A stretch of 64,000 bases of DNA from Salvator merianae (taxonomy: Eukaryota > Chordata > Lepidosauria > Squamata > Teiidae). The notes below the pieces were generated by a model. The model searched no databases, was not told the DNA's origin, and saw only the letters and a program-made list of their open reading frames with translations. Below are positions 21,101 to 33,787 of this stretch, piece by piece (within the stretch, counting starts at the first letter, position 1; each line of letters opens with the position of its first letter). The stretch covers positions 1,513,216-1,577,215 of the forward strand of contig QVOM02000071.1 of assembly GCA_003586115.2 (NCBI GenBank), read 5' to 3'. The translations under genes and the position numbers were made by a program.

Positions 21101-23880
21101 GTAAAAAGTATTCAGAAATTGACTTCTTATCTTAACTGGGAGTGGGAAACAAATACTATATAAATCTTGGAATCCATGCTAATATAGTCCTCAAGAATTT
21201 CATTGTTCAGATTTAGCCCTGGTCTCATTGTGTTGAAATAAATAATTAGATAAGTATAGTGTATGGCTGAGGGCAAGCCTTGGACAGAACTGAGCTCCAG
21301 AAAGTGACTTTTAATTAACCGCTGAAACAGTTGATTTTGACTCTGTCTGCCATCATTGCTTGTAGCCCTTAAACTAAATAGTTTCACAGTTCCTATCATT
21401 TCCCTAGCCATCTCCATCAAAGATATACAAAGATAGTAGCACTGGACTATGCTTTAGAGATAGTCTGTACTACTCAATGCACCTCCCTACCACCACTAAA
21501 TTGGAGGATCTTTTGGTTATTTTGTAGGATGGTTCATTCCAACTTTGAGGTAAAATGTCTAAGAAATTGCTAATTGATAGAAATGACACTTTTGACAAAT
21601 GTTTCCATCAATTTTGATAGGTTTCTTTTGCTTTCATTTTAACAAAATGCTTTTATTTTATTGGCCAGTTTCTTCTATCTTGTACAGCATCTTTTCACAA
21701 AAAGTTTTGCCTGAGTCTATTTAAACAAGAAGCATATTTTTATTAAAAAAAAAAATTCCCGGTCAAGTGCAACTTATGGGTTTTCAGTTAGAAGACGGAA
21801 AAAATGCTGCTGTACTAAAATCAAAGCTAAGATTTTAGATATAAATTTGGAGGGTGTACTGTATTAATTTTTCTATTCTTACTTCTTGTGTTATTTCCAG
21901 GAAGTAACAATGGGAGACTTTCCTTCAGCACCCAAGGAACTCACTTGGGGAGTTCAGTAGGTTTTGATTTCCTTTGCTATGTTCCTTAACATGGAAGGTA
22001 TTAGGAGCTATCATCAGAAAATATGGGATGAGATGTAATTAGTATATTGATGATTCCAAACTTTTGTTTCTCTATTTGATTTGTATCAAAAGAGGCAACA
22101 CATCTGTTGACTTCTCTTTAGTGATAAGGAGACAATAATTGCTGGATCAGTTGAAACTGATCAAAATAAGGCAGAGATGTGTTATAATTTCTCAATTCAG
22201 GGGAAATTGAGAAGCATCCTGTTCATGACGGGATTGCATTCACATGGAAAGAACAGGTGTGCAATTTGAGAGTACTTCTAGGTTGACTTCTGTCACTTGA
22301 GTCTAAAGTGCATCAGGTGCTGGATGTGTCTATTTAACAGCTCTAGCTGATTTACCAGTTTTTACCCTTTCTGAATAGGGCTAACTTGGGCATAGTGCTT
22401 TCTCCTTGATAGTCTTTGTGGTTCTGTCCTTGAAGATAATTTATTTATATCCTGCTTTTCATTCAAAGGTTTCAGGGAGCTTCACAATATTCAGTAAAAT
22501 AATAAAAACCAGAAAAACATGACAATAAAATATCATTCAAAATTAAAATACCAAGCATCTCCACCTGATAAGAGAGGTGCACTGGGTTATACTGGTTTGG
22601 GAAAAACAGCTCTCACAGGCACAATCTCTGTAGGACATTGGAGGCTAAGTGGTTGGTATCATGGACAATTAACTAGCATGGGACCATCAGGAAAACGGAG
22701 TAGAAAAAATACACTCAAAACAAGTCAGGTTCTAAAGAAAAATAATTGTTAAACTTTATTAAGAATAGATCAAAAAGCTCAAAAAATAAAGAAAAATAAT
22801 AGCAAGGAAAGAACCTGAACAGCTGATAAGACAGAACTCTCAGTACAGCTAGAATAGAAAGCAGCAGTTACAATGTGTCTCCAATAATTGAGTGTTAACA
22901 GGATTATCTCTGAATGTTTTCTCTTGTTAAGCAATGATGGACAGTGGCTTTGCTACCATGTTACAGCTAGCCCTGTCTCTGTGTAAGCAAAGGGAATGGT
23001 GGGGTTTTGAAGCAACATTACTACTGCAAGCAAGCCCAGGGAAACTCAGGGGTCAGAGCTAATATTGAGAGCAAAGGGGAACTGACAGGTTTTCTCACCC
23101 TCCAGCACATTGCTGCATTGTTTCTGAAATCTTTACCCACAATAAGGCTACAGAACTGCCAAAATGTGGAAACAAGGCTCAGAGCAGGTGCTCATATTAA
23201 GTCCAGGAAACACTCTCTGTTGGGCAATGTCTGCAAAAGCTAGGTTGGGAAGGGCCAGGTGGGAGATTCAAATGGTGGTGAGGTAGAAAAATGATCTGAA
23301 AACAACAGATGGTAGCGAAGGACACCTATGATGACAGAAAGCATAGTGTGAAGGGTTCAGATGATAGAAAGCCATGCTGGATCCTAACTGGGGACCCTTT
23401 TTATCACCAGTTCTGTTGTGGGGACTGTCACCTAAAGAAGGAGATACGTCTATCTAAACGTGACTCCTGTTGACTTCAGTGTTAAGTTTAAAACAGAACC
23501 AATGTGCTTTTGAGGACGTGTGCATAGCTAACATCTTGTATAGAGGCGTTTTGTGTTGTGTGCAGATAACAGATGCCTGTGTGTCAGATGCCGATTGCAC
23601 CCCTAGTCTACTGTGATAATGACTTTTAGATAGTCCAGTCAAGGGGAAAACAATGGAGTAGCACCAACAGAGAAAAGCTTGTCAAATGTTAAAGGAGAGT
23701 CCCTGTTTCCAAAACAGATTAATGTATAATGGCATTCCTGATGTTTGTACTAAAGGTTCACATCTGACTACAAAAGAAGTTGCCAGAAATTTTCTTAATG
23801 AAAGTGATGTTTGGGATTTGGTGAGTTCTGGTGAGTTTTGCAAGGATTATCATTCAGCTATGGTAAACAAGACATCTGCT
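21101..23880. other. Mostly unassigned intronic sequence
   Basis: No host exon seen. Near 22440-22510 there is a tatatcctgcttttcattca / cagggagcttcacaatattc block resembling an inverted L2/SINE 3' tail. The 3' part (about 22.9-23.9 kb) may hold the decayed 3' end or LTR of the gypsy element that follows, but I see no terminal repeat. Confidence 0.4.
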
Positions 23881-23913
23881 TTCTAAAAGGCTGATGTAAA
23901 TTGAACTTTCTGG

Positions 23914-24126
23914 TCACTGATAATTTTCAAATAAACAGTTGGATAGTTTAGCAATTGTGTATATTGCCTTACACAGAATAAAATGTGTTTGTTTTGAAAA
24001 CAAGTCAGTCACAACCCATAAAAAGCCCATGGATATTATATGCCAGGGGCAAGGTGGCATGGGCAAGGGCTGTAATAATCTGTGAGGATCATGTCTTGTT
24101 TCTTTGTCACTGCGCAGATAGTTCAA
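23914..24126 (-). pseudogene. Gypsy integrase core fragment
   Basis: Reads LLQPLPMPPCPWHIISMGFL, then WVVTDLFSKQTHFILCKA and IAKLSNCLFENY. This is the first part of the integrase catalytic core; the first catalytic Asp, in the TDLFSKQ block, is kept. The preceding zinc region is displaced to beyond 24822 by the MITE. Confidence 0.8.
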
Positions 24127-24146
24127 ATGTGAGCATAGTTTCCAAT

Positions 24147-24822
24147 GGGCCTGTTTGCACTTTCCACGCTAGAATGGGCTAATTAGCCCATTCTAGCATG
24201 GAACAGACCCCATCGTGCAGACACCGTCTGCACGAGGGGCCTGAAAACACACCCAAAGCTGGATAGTGGCGTTCGCCAGTTGCGAACGCCATTATCCATC
24301 CCTGATGCTCGCCATGACGACCGGGAGGCCCACGCGGTGATGACGTCGGCACGGCGCGCGGGCCTCCCACTCACCATGGCAGTGGCCTGACACTTTGTAG
24401 GCCGCTGCTGCGGCGTCCACCATTCGCACCAGCGATCGGGCACCAGAACACCACGCCTGGTCGCGGCGGCGTGGGCTCAATTGGGGCCTCATACTGGCCC
24501 ATTCGGGCCCGCGCGAAGGGGTAGACTCCATTGCCCATCATGCATTGTGTGATCACATGATCACGCAATGCATGATGGGCGGGCTGATTGTCCAGAAGAT
24601 GGCCGCCACTGTGGACAAGGAGGTAAGTGCGAACGAATCCTCACCTGAAGCTCACTTTGAGCTTCAGGTGAGGATTCGGACAGCTTTTTTCTTGTCCGGG
24701 TGCTAGTAAGGATCGGCAGCAGATGAAGTCCGCTGCCGGTTCGCTACAGCCATCCTCTCGTGCGAATCCACTTATCTAGCAAGCATCCTTGATGCTTGCT
24801 AGTTACAAGTGCGAACAGGCCC
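24147..24822. mobile_element. GC-rich multi-hairpin MITE, 676 bp
   Basis: Termini gggcctgtttgcactttcca (left) and caagtgcgaacaggccc (right) are inverted repeats; flanks are aat on both sides (3-bp target duplication). Five hairpins lie inside: 24164-24201, 24261-24297, 24535-24578, 24634-24678 and 24776-24802. Much more GC/CpG-rich than its surroundings. It interrupts a gypsy integrase. No transposase frame, so non-autonomous. Confidence 0.8.
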
Positions 24823-24829
24823 AATATCT

Positions 24830-25000
24830 TTTCACATGCCATTTCAGCAGAACTGTGTGCAAGCTAGATGTAGTGTTTTTATGAATCCAAAGTGCCCAGC
24901 TGGCCAAATATCATGACACTGTATGAGGACTTCTGCCCTCAGTGTTTCAGGAATGTATATTTTGTCATTTTTATGAGGTAGGCCCTGCTCTATTGTTAAC
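24830..25000 (-). pseudogene. Gypsy integrase N-terminal zinc region
   Basis: The minus strand reads CHDIWPAGHFGFIKTLHLAC, the H-x-H half of an integrase HHCC zinc domain. It is separated from the core at 23.9-24.1 kb by the MITE. Confidence 0.7.
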
Positions 25001-25906
25001 AAATTTTTGTGGGATGCTTATCAAGGGTCTGAGTCTAAAGCTGTAAATATCTGCCAAAACAGTGAATTACACCCCCCCTCCCACTTTTGGAAGTTTGCCC
25101 TTTGATGCCTGGCTTCAAGTTGTAATCACCAGTCCCAGTTGCTAGGGAGTAAGTATCATGTCTGTAGATTTCTTCTATTTGACTTTCATACTGTGGCAGT
25201 CATGATTGTATGTTCACTAGGAGGTTTTTGTTTCCTGGGAGATACTTCAGTGTAAAATTTAATCTGTAGAAGTACTGTGACCATCACACTTGCATAAGAT
25301 TCAATTTTCTCAGGGTTCTAAGTGCCTCCACTGATCTATCCATACCTCAGTAGGGTGTTGAACACCATCAGGATGATGTCACCAGGTTATTAACTCTTTC
25401 TGAATGTCTGCTGTCTCCTTTTCCCACACAGCTCATTTTCTCTTAGCAGGTGTTAGTTTGTATAAGAGATAAGTACAGGGGCTTAAGTTCTTCTGTTTGT
25501 CCTTCTAGAGAACTACCCCAATTACTGCATCACTATATCTGCCTGAACTATGAAAGGATGTGCCAGGATTGGTTCAGTTGTAAATCATGTTTTCAGCACC
25601 TCAAAGGCTGAATGGCATTCAGAAGTTCATTTAATTTTTGTTTGTGAGCATTTATTTTTTTAACCTTCCCAGGGTTCCTTTTGTTTTCAACAAATTTGTT
25701 AATGGTAAAGCTGTTTGAACAAACTAGGAGATGAACTGTCCGTAAAAGTTAGCAAATACCCCAAAGCTTTGTAGTTAGCTCCTAGATTGGGGTGCCACTT
25801 TAACTTTTTCAGGGACCATTTCTACCCCTTTGTGTGACACCTGGTATCCTAGGAAATGAGGCTTGTTATGAAACTCACATTTACAAAATTTGATGTATAA
25901 CTGGTT

Positions 25907-26236
25907 TTATCTTAATCTTTGCAACACATTTCTAACCAAAGCAACATGGGTTTTGTAGTCCTTAGAGTACAAAGGAACATCATCCAAATGAACCACTGCC
26001 CCTTCATAAAAAAGGTCACAAAGTACTTCATTTATCAAATGCATAAACATCCTGGGAGCCCTACTCTGGCCATAGCTCATCTCCAGATATTCAGATTGCC
26101 CAAATTGACAATTAAAAGCAATCTTCCAAAGATCCCCTCCTGGATGTGGATCTGATAGTACCCCCCCACACACACAGAGGTCTAGCCAGCTGTAAATATA
26201 ATCCTGGGATAGTTGGTTGAGCAGGTCTCCAATCAA
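25907..26236 (-). pseudogene. Gypsy reverse transcriptase fragment
   Basis: 109 open codons: LLNQLSQDYIYSWLDL, WKIAFNCQFGQSEYLEMSYG, MFMHLINEVLCDL, AVVHLDDVPLYSKDY. The catalytic YLDD/YVDD box reads HLDD, so the first residue is changed. The D in the SWLDL block is kept. Confidence 0.88.
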
Positions 26237-26394
26237 GGGCAGAGGGTACTTACTAGTGACTGATAAGGCACTCTTAAATCACTTTCTTTTCCCCCGAGAG
26301 TCTCTAATTTGGATTTTTATGAAGAAAGATTGGGCACAGTAGCTCACTGATAGTTCTTTGCATCTTTCTGAATTGCCCTGCCCTGTGGCACTGG

Positions 26395-27600
26395 TTAGGC
26401 CAGGTTCAGCCCACTTCCATCACCTCCTTGTTGGCAGAAGAAAGCTCCGATTCCAGGTCCTGGATAAGGTTCCCCTGTTGGGCGGCTGGTGTACTTACCA
26501 ATGGTTTTCTGCTGTGTGTGTGGGGGGGGGGGGGCTCCTTTCACCAGCATCAATGCTGAAGGTTTGGCTTCTGCCTTGGTATGACTTTTGGAGCTTTCCA
26601 TCACTTTCATCTCTCCTGTTGGGTCCAGTGGCTTCTGAAGGAAATTTGCTGCCTGATGGCCATCCTGTCCACATTTTAAGCACAATCCTAATCGTCAACA
26701 ATTATCGTTCTCCTCCTGGCTCATCCCATTGGCTTTATGGCTTTCTTGGGGGAGGGGATGGCAACCCAGCAAATTCTGGTGTTGGCAGGCAAACTTGATG
26801 TTTCTCCATTTAGCTTAAGTCTCCGCAGCTAGTCTATTTCCTGCCAACAGGCTGCCCAAATCTGCTTGCATAAAGGCCCATTCCAGTGCATCAGGGTCTA
26901 GCCCATCCCAGAACTATTCAATTTTAGTAGCTTCAGACCACTCAGGCACCCTGCTGACTGCCACAATTATGCCATCTTGTTTTAGTCACTACAGCTCCCC
27001 AGTACCTCATGTGTGCAGAACAGATCATCAAATCTATCTACCAGGCTGAGCATAAATGCCTCTAGCAAGGCTAGCCTGAGGCTTGTGTATTATGGAGATC
27101 TATAAGCCACTCTACCATTTTCCCCTCCAGTTGGTTTGAGACATATTTCATCTTTGATTCTTCAGAGAGGAAGCTCCCCTTGCACTCTTTTGTGTGGCCA
27201 GCCACTTGAGTGATGAAGTAGAGGAGCTTGTTTGAAGTGGATTCAAATGTAACATTGAGACTCCAGTCATGGAGGTGGCAGGGCTCAAGCTGTTTCAGCT
27301 GCCGCAGGCCTCCTTCTACTGCCCTGGGCCTCCCTGCTGGTCTGGCATGACTCCACTGTCTCACAGGGCTACTACAGTTCCGCTGTCTCCCTTAACCACC
27401 CCAGCTTGAGCCCCATTGCCCAGTCTCACTCCTGGGCCATTGACTTAGGAATTGTATAGCTTCCTTCTCCTCTTTCATGCCAACCTGGAGCACTTTGTAG
27501 GCATCCAAAGCTGCAACTTCTTTGCCTTTCTTGTCTCCTTGAGGGCCACCCCAAGTTACATTCCCTGTGCATATGAGTGAGGGCATTGTGTGTGGCCCCA
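26395..27600 (-). pseudogene. Gypsy Gag with damaged zinc knuckle
   Basis: Capsid part near 27.1-27.35 kb (LLYFITQVAGHTKECKG, KMKYVSNQLEGKMVEWLIDL) and nucleocapsid near 26.67 kb with CLKCGQDGHQAANF, a CCHC knuckle whose last Cys is Phe. The N-terminal part (27.4-27.6 kb) is in separate frames. A G13 run at 26522-26534 lies between. Confidence 0.8.
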
Positions 27601-28639
27601 AAGCACTCTTTCTCTTCCAAGAAATATAGCACCTAAATGTCCCAGCTAGAGATTGCCTTGTGACCTGTTTCTCAGGATATGCTCTGTCTCACTGTGCTGT
27701 TGAGCATGATGGTGAGCTTGCTCTGGGTATCATATCAAACATATCGTAAAATGTGATACACAATGCAAGAATACACAATAATAATGTAGTGGAGATGAAC
27801 AGGAATTGACAGCCACCTTGAAACTCAATGCTGTTTCCAGAAACTTCCATCAGAGTGAAGTCCAATTCAGACTGGGATACTGGTTGGTCTATAGCTGTGG
27901 TGATTGGTGTTGCTGTCGCCTGGGTGCCTGCACTTGTGACTTGATCTGGGCGACTGTCTTGGCAATTCTCACCAGGATAACATTGTCTGGCACGGAAGAC
28001 ATGTAGTTTGTGTCCTGGTCAGGAATGTGAGAATTATATCAGCCTCTGCTCACGGTTGTTGTAACTAGCTCCAAGGTTCTTCCGTGACTTGAAACTGAGG
28101 ACAGAAATGTTGGAATGTGGCTGTTGTTTTGTCTCAGGCATGTTACAGTATTCCAGACAACAGTTCACTGATTCCACTGTGGTGAACGTGTATTTGTGTA
28201 CCCCTTGGTGTGCTACTCAATATGTGAATTTCCTCCACTGCTAGCATTAGAATTGACTCCTGAGGAGGAGTGGCCCCACTGTGCACCAGTTTTTCTGCAG
28301 CTCTAAGTTCAGAAAAGTGTGCATCTCTTTGATATTCAAACTCAGGCCCTTAGTACTGACTTGAAGGTACATCCTTCCCTATGAACCTGACTCCTGAGTA
28401 TGGTCCTTCTTGAGATGCCTTGGCCCATGGCACTTACACATATGCAGCATAACAGTGCTTGTCCCATGGTTGAACTTCACCACTGATCAGGTAACCAGCT
28501 TACAAGACCTTGTATTCCATTCACAACTGGATGATCTCAGCATGGAAACATTCAAGAGCTAAGTCCTTGTAGTTTGCCAAATACAAAAGTGTGGACATGT
28601 AGGTGTTGAGCAAGGCATCAGTGATGTAAGGTCATCCCT

Positions 28640-28925
28640 CCGGGGGCAATTGACGGTTTCTTGCTCTGGCAAGTCCACCACCAAGATTCCAACAGGGACA
28701 AGACAGAAATACAAAGCAATGTGCAGTGAAGCAACCTGTTGGTTTATTGATAAGAAACTATGTATATAATTGCAGTTACATGATAATATACTTCAGACAC
28801 TCTCCCAGCCAGTCTGTCTCATAGCCTTCCTTTAATCTCCCTATTTTTTCATTCCATGACTTTGAAGAGCTCTATCCTGTCTAAGTATTGGTTACCAGCC
28901 ACTCTTTATCTCCTAATACCATGAA
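28640..28925 (-). other. Possible LTR of the gypsy element
   Basis: The minus strand contains aataaaccaac in an AT-rich context followed by about 100 bp of mixed sequence, like a polyadenylation signal and R-U5 region. It lies on the 5' side of Gag, as a 5' LTR would. No matching partner was found at the other end. Confidence 0.3.
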
Positions 28926-28929
28926 AACC

Positions 28930-29120
28930 CATGGTAGGAGCTCGGGAAACAGCTAAAGATCTAAAAATATCCAAATGGTACTCCAGACTTTGGGAACTAT
29001 CTGTGAATGAATATCTTAGCAAAAAAAATAACAGAATGGAAGGAGCAAGCTACAGAGACACCTTGATCTCTTGTCTAAGCTGGATAATCTACAGAAGTAT
29101 GACCTCCACTGAAGACCATC
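28930..29120 (+). pseudogene. L1-like ORF2 C-terminal fragment
   Basis: The + strand reads WYSRLWELSVNEYLSKKNNR followed by TLISCLSWIIY, resembling the WY..IW.LA..E.L block near the C-terminus of L1/Tx1 ORF2. Short, so only moderately supported. Confidence 0.4.
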
Positions 29121-29191
29121 CTCAACTTATGGAAATGATAAGAAATACAATTCCTTCACTCCTTCCTTGCCTTAACACATTAAGTCATAGT

Positions 29192-29446
29192 CAGCAGCGT
29201 AGCTAAATTTTTTGCTGCCCGGGGTCATGCGGCGGCAGAGGAGTGTGAGCGAGGGCAGACGGCCTTGCAGCCTCTTACCCCCACTGCCTGCTGGCCGAGT
29301 GTTACACCGCACTCTCCTTCTCGCTCGCGCTCCTGAGAAACTTTGTGCACTGGGCGGGCAGAGAAGGCCCTGGCTGGATATACTGCCTGGGACAACATGC
29401 CACCCAGGGCAGATCACCCCCCTCGCCCCCCCAGCCTACGCCACTG
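29192..29446. mobile_element. hAT-like MITE with 8-bp target duplication
   Basis: Termini cagcagcgtagct and (reverse complement of the right end) cagtggcgtaggct. Flanks gtcatagt (29184-29191) and gtcatagc (29447-29454) match at 7 of 8 bases, the duplication length of hAT elements. The interior is GC-rich, 255 bp, without a transposase. It sits at the 3' end of the CR1 that follows. Confidence 0.78.
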
Positions 29447-29952
29447 GTCATAGCCTATCTAGTCCTGCATCCCATCTTGCACAGTAACCCACCACCTTTT
29501 GCTTCTGGGAACTCTCAAGCAAAAGATGAGGACGAAACCCTCACCTGCTCTTGATACCATGCAGATAGTCTTTAGAGGCATCCTATCTGTCTCTCCAACC
29601 CAGAAGTAATATATAGGTAATTGTTCTGTCTTCCACTAATTTGTCCAGCTCTTGCCTCAAGCCATCCAGACTGGTGCTGTTACCACTTCTCTGATAGTAA
29701 GATTCATAGGCCAGGGGCCCGCTCGGTGAAAAAAATACTTCCCCTTGTCAGTCCTTCCTGCATATCAGCTTCGTAGACTGATCCCTGCTTCCAATGTTCA
29801 GTGAGATCACCTCTTTTAAACTCTATCTTTTAAGGCTGAAGAGACCAAGATATTGCAGCCTGATCTCACAAGGGAGGCATTCCAGCCCCCTGATCATTCT
29901 GGTTGCCCTTTTTCACACTTTTTCCAGTTCCTCAATATCCTTTCTGAGATGT

Positions 29953-29987
<35 letters not shown>

Positions 29988-30512
29988 CTTCGTCATAGAT
30001 TTACAAAGAGGTGCAACATTGCTTGCAGATTTATTTTCTATTCCTTTCCTAATTACCCCTAACATTGAATTTGCTTTTTTCCCTGCTGCTGCATACTAGA
30101 TCAACACCTTCATTGAGCTAATCACTAGAATCCCAAGGTCCCTTTCCTGGTCCATCACAGAAAGCTCAGACTCCATCAATTTATAGGTATAATTGGGGGG
30201 GGGGGGGGTTGTCCCAGTGTGGATCACTTTGCAGTTTTTAACAATGAAGCACATTTGCAATTTGGTTGCCACCTCTGCCCATGTCAAGAGTTCTCTCTGG
30301 AGCACTTCACAATCTCTTTCCGTTTTCACTTCTCTTAATTTGGTGTTGTCAGCAACTTTGCCAAGATTATTTATAAATAAATTTAAAATCACATTTCCCA
30401 GTACTGGACCTTGGAGGGCCCTACTTTCTACTTCCTTCCATTCTAAGAATTATCCATTTATTACTACCCCCTGTTTCCTATCCTTTAGCCAGTTACCGAT
30501 CCAGGACAAAAC
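29447..30512 (-). mobile_element. CR1 LINE 3' fragment, 5'-truncated
   Basis: Same subfamily as 14.6-20.8 kb but older: blocks matching 14.65-15.8 kb in the same order (3' UTR, thumb, palm), with many substitutions and deletions. The minus strand reads LNLFINNLGKVADNTKLREV and CEVLQRELLTWAEVATKLQM. A G14 run is at 30195-30208. The active-site FADD box is degraded. Confidence 0.85.
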
Positions 30513-31800
30513 CTGCCATGAATATGCAGACCTAACTGGATTGATTGGCTTTAGTCCTGTTCAACTGTTCAGCAACAGAAGCAGTGCCAGGTAACCATCC
30601 CTTAGGTTGAATTTGGAGGAATCGTTGCAGCCCCCCAGAGATCAATGTCAAGTTCTCAACTTATCAATGCTGATAAAATCCAATTATAGGATAGTCTCTT
30701 TCCTGGTAGGATAGTCCACAAAAGGTATGGAAATGGATTTTGATGTGTGAATTCTCAGATCAAAAGAAGAGCTGGAGCTGAATTAAAGTTATGACTGCAG
30801 TCAATCTAGGTAACCAAAGCCAGATGTTTAATTTTTTTAATTTGGGGGGGTAAAACTGTTGCCCAGTAATGGGAGAATTGCACTTGGGAAGTTGCAGGGC
30901 AAAAGGATGGTGCTTCTGACCCACCTGTTAGTAGTGATCTTTCTCAAAGATCTATTCTGATAGATGCCATTAAATGTGACTAGGTATTCCAGAGACTTTA
31001 AAGGATTTTTGACTGTATTAACATAATAATGATTTACGTCAGGCTCTCTTTGTTTCTTATAACTTGTATAAAATATTGAATTATACATAGTTATTTTTGT
31101 TTATGACCTCTACTTTGTTTTCAGCTTTTCATTGCATAATGACAATGAGATTGCCTAACTTAATGGGGTATTGAGTAACATATGCTTATAATTAACCAGA
31201 GAAAAATGCCATAGAATGTCAATGACTATTTGTTTTTTAAAGGTGAATAAGTAACCTGTTATTGGAGCATTATTCAGTGCAATTTTTCAAAATATAATTG
31301 CTAATTTTAAAGTAAAAATGGCAAAAAAGCCAGTCTACTTTGTTTTAGAAATGTGCTGGAGCAGAAAGGAATATGCAGAGCTAAGAGAGGCAGTCCTTTT
31401 TAAATATACAAACTCCAATGATACTTTACTTCAAAGATGTTATCAGCTGCATATTGTACTATGTCTAGTTTTTAATGCTTTTAATTGAAACCAACAAAAT
31501 GTGCTGTATTGAGATAAAATCCACTTACTTTCTGTCTGCTCTTAATTTTTAACGAATCTGAGGAACATAGCTATGTAATGGCAGGCTTCAGTGTTACCCT
31601 GCTTCTAAAATGTCTTTTTTAAAAAAGTCTTTTCTACTTCAGTTAATATTTTAAACATTTTCTTTCTTTCTTTAGATTTATAGCCCACAAGATCTCACAG
31701 TGGACTATAACAATTAGATATGTGTCTTGACTGTTGCATATTGCCACCGCTTTCTCTGTTACCTGTTCTCAGCCTACCTGCAAATGCCCCTTTTCTGAGC
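30513..31800. other. Unassigned AT-rich intronic sequence
   Basis: No coding or repeat signature recognised. Confidence 0.45.
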
Positions 31801-31819
31801 AAGGTTGTGGAGAGGGTGA

Positions 31820-33420
31820 TGGCAGTTGCAGGTATTCTTGGAAGAAACTGATTGAATGGCCCCATTTCAGTCTCAGTTCAGGCCTGATTTTAGGACAGAA
31901 TCAGTCTTTGGCCATTTTCACTCTTATTTGTACCAGAATAAGCAATTTTTTTCAAGCGGGCACAGAACAAGATCCCAGCCTTTGGAGCCTAGTTGTGCCA
32001 CTGAAATGGGTCCCTTGTGGTATGCCAGACCACAGAGGCATTCCATTCACATGTCTCCAAGGTCTGGTATACCACCCCCTAGTAGAAAAGAGGTCTACTA
32101 TTAGACCAGACCAGGATGCCATTTTAGGCACCCTAGTCTGATCTATTCTCTGCCCTGTGTGGATGGAGCATACTCAGAGGAAGTGGAGCTTCTGTTTTTC
32201 TACAGTAGTGTGTAGATGCAGAGGTCTACCACCCAGTGCGGAAAGACCCTTTGTTGCCCTGATGGATAACTCCCTGTGGGGGAGAGACAGAGGGAATGCA
32301 ATTCTGTTAATTCTGCTTAGCTCATGGCAGACTTTGGTACTGTAGCATGCAAGTGTCCTTGATGATCTGTATTGGATGGAAGTGAGAGGCTCTGTGCTGC
32401 TGTGGTTCTGCTCTTGCAGACAGTGTTAATCACAGAGAAAAATGTTGCATAAAAGTGCCCTGTTCTGCATCGCAGCCTAGGTGCCAGGGTGCTGAGACAA
32501 CAATACTCTTTAACCACCCTATGAAACTGTTTGGAATTAGTGAATTATGCCCAGCTCTATTTCTCCATTGCATCTGAATCTTGGATGAGAAGATAGCGAA
32601 CAGACTTTAGGGTCTGAGTGTCCTGAACTGGTTAATGAATGCAGTGATAGGTCAACAAACTGGAGCTGAATCCCAGCAGGATGAAGGCCTTGGGGTGATG
32701 TGGTTCCCAGATTCAGGAATTGTATTTGCCTGTTCTAGATAAGGCTGTGTTCTTCAAAGGAATGCATACATAGCTAAAGAATTCTCCTAGAGTCATGATT
32801 GTCTCTGGAGGTCTAGGTGATCTCTGTGGCTTGAAGTGCTTTTTACTAACTGCAGCTGGTTTACCAGTTATGCTTCTACTTGGTCAGAGACAACCTGGCC
32901 ACTGCTGCGTAACGTCATAACTAGAGTACTGCCTGGCACTACCTGTTCCAGAAGTTGCAATTAGAGCAGACTGTGACAGCCAGGTTGTTAAGTGTTCACA
33001 TATATATTATATCTGTACTGAAACCACTTCTCAAACCACTTAGCAGACCACCTTCCCTGTTATATACCTGTAGGTTCTACTTAAGTCATTGGGGAGGTTC
33101 AACAGATTACCAGTTCTCATCTGGTGGTTGTCTCCAGCCGGGCTTTCTCTCTAATGGCAGCTCTCTGTAGAGTCTTCCTTTTTGCAGAGATTTGTAGGGT
33201 ACTTACATTTACATCCTGTAGGCTACTATTGAAGAAATTTATTTTCATCCAGGGCTTCTCAAGGTTTTCTTCTCTCTCACCCACTCTTTTTAATCATATT
33301 TATAATTCTTTTATATTGCCTGTTTATAATTTTTTTTTCATCTCCTTGTGTTTTTGCAAATGGCATCAAGATCCCAGGTGGAAAGCAATATAGTATTAAA
33401 AAAGTACTTTATATAATGAA
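31820..33420 (+). mobile_element. L2 LINE, reverse transcriptase and 3' part, decayed
   Basis: Begins with the L2 block PFQSQFRPDFRTESVFGHF (31858 onward). Near 32.25 kb it reads the RT stretch GRDRGNAILLILL, and further on degraded L2 3' sequence to about 33.4 kb. About 31.93-32.17 kb holds sequence not expected in L2, with inverted blocks, perhaps a further insertion. Confidence 0.7.
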
Positions 33421-33634
33421 AATAAAATTATTATTAAGAAAGTAGTTCTGGTGGCCTGTTTTGAACTAACAGCTGATAAGAGCTTGGATATTCACCACTC
33501 TTCCATGCAGAGGGAAGCCAGTGGATGGTGCATTGTTTGCAACTGAAGTCAAGCCACTGGAGAACCCAATTCAGTGGCGTACATTAGCGCACTGCCAAAA
33601 TAGGTCCCCCAGTAGTCACGAACAAGGAGGCATA

Positions 33635-33787
33635 TTTTCTGCACATTTCCACATTTTAGATCAGGATCTGCTGGTCTGCTGATAGACCTTGATATCGAGG
33701 TCTAACTGGTAATCCAGATCAGGACCTCACTGATCTGAACTAACGTGCAGACCACTGAGGCCCATAAGCCTCAGTGCAGAAAGGCAC
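33635..33787. repeat. Possible degraded hairpin MITE
   Basis: Left end tattttctgcacatttcc and right end gtgcagaaaggcaca are weakly inverted and resemble the ends of the family at 24.1 and 62.5 kb. Internal short hairpins include gatcaggatctg. Boundaries approximate. Confidence 0.35.

Larger units (their letters stand above)
23900..28200 (-). mobile_element. Ty3/gypsy LTR retrotransposon ruin
   Basis: On the minus strand, right to left: Gag (26.4-27.6 kb), reverse transcriptase (25.9-26.25 kb), integrase zinc region (24.83-25.0 kb) and integrase core (23.9-24.14 kb). This order, RT before integrase, marks Ty3/gypsy. All frames are broken. A multi-hairpin MITE (24147-24822) splits the integrase. 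LTRs are not clearly visible. Confidence 0.85.

Noticed and set aside
21900..21960. Possible extra LETM1 exon after tttccag at 21900
   Set aside because: LETM1 reads continuously from 21100 to 38310 (QEYSE to DLQEI); the stretch hits a stop quickly and has no family match.
24183..24568. Several overlapping minus-strand frames in the MITE
   Set aside because: Few stops because of GC content; no domain and no transposase motifs.
24200..24800. GC/CpG-rich block as a CpG island or hidden promoter
   Set aside because: It lies exactly within inverted terminal repeats and target duplications of a MITE and splits a gypsy integrase.
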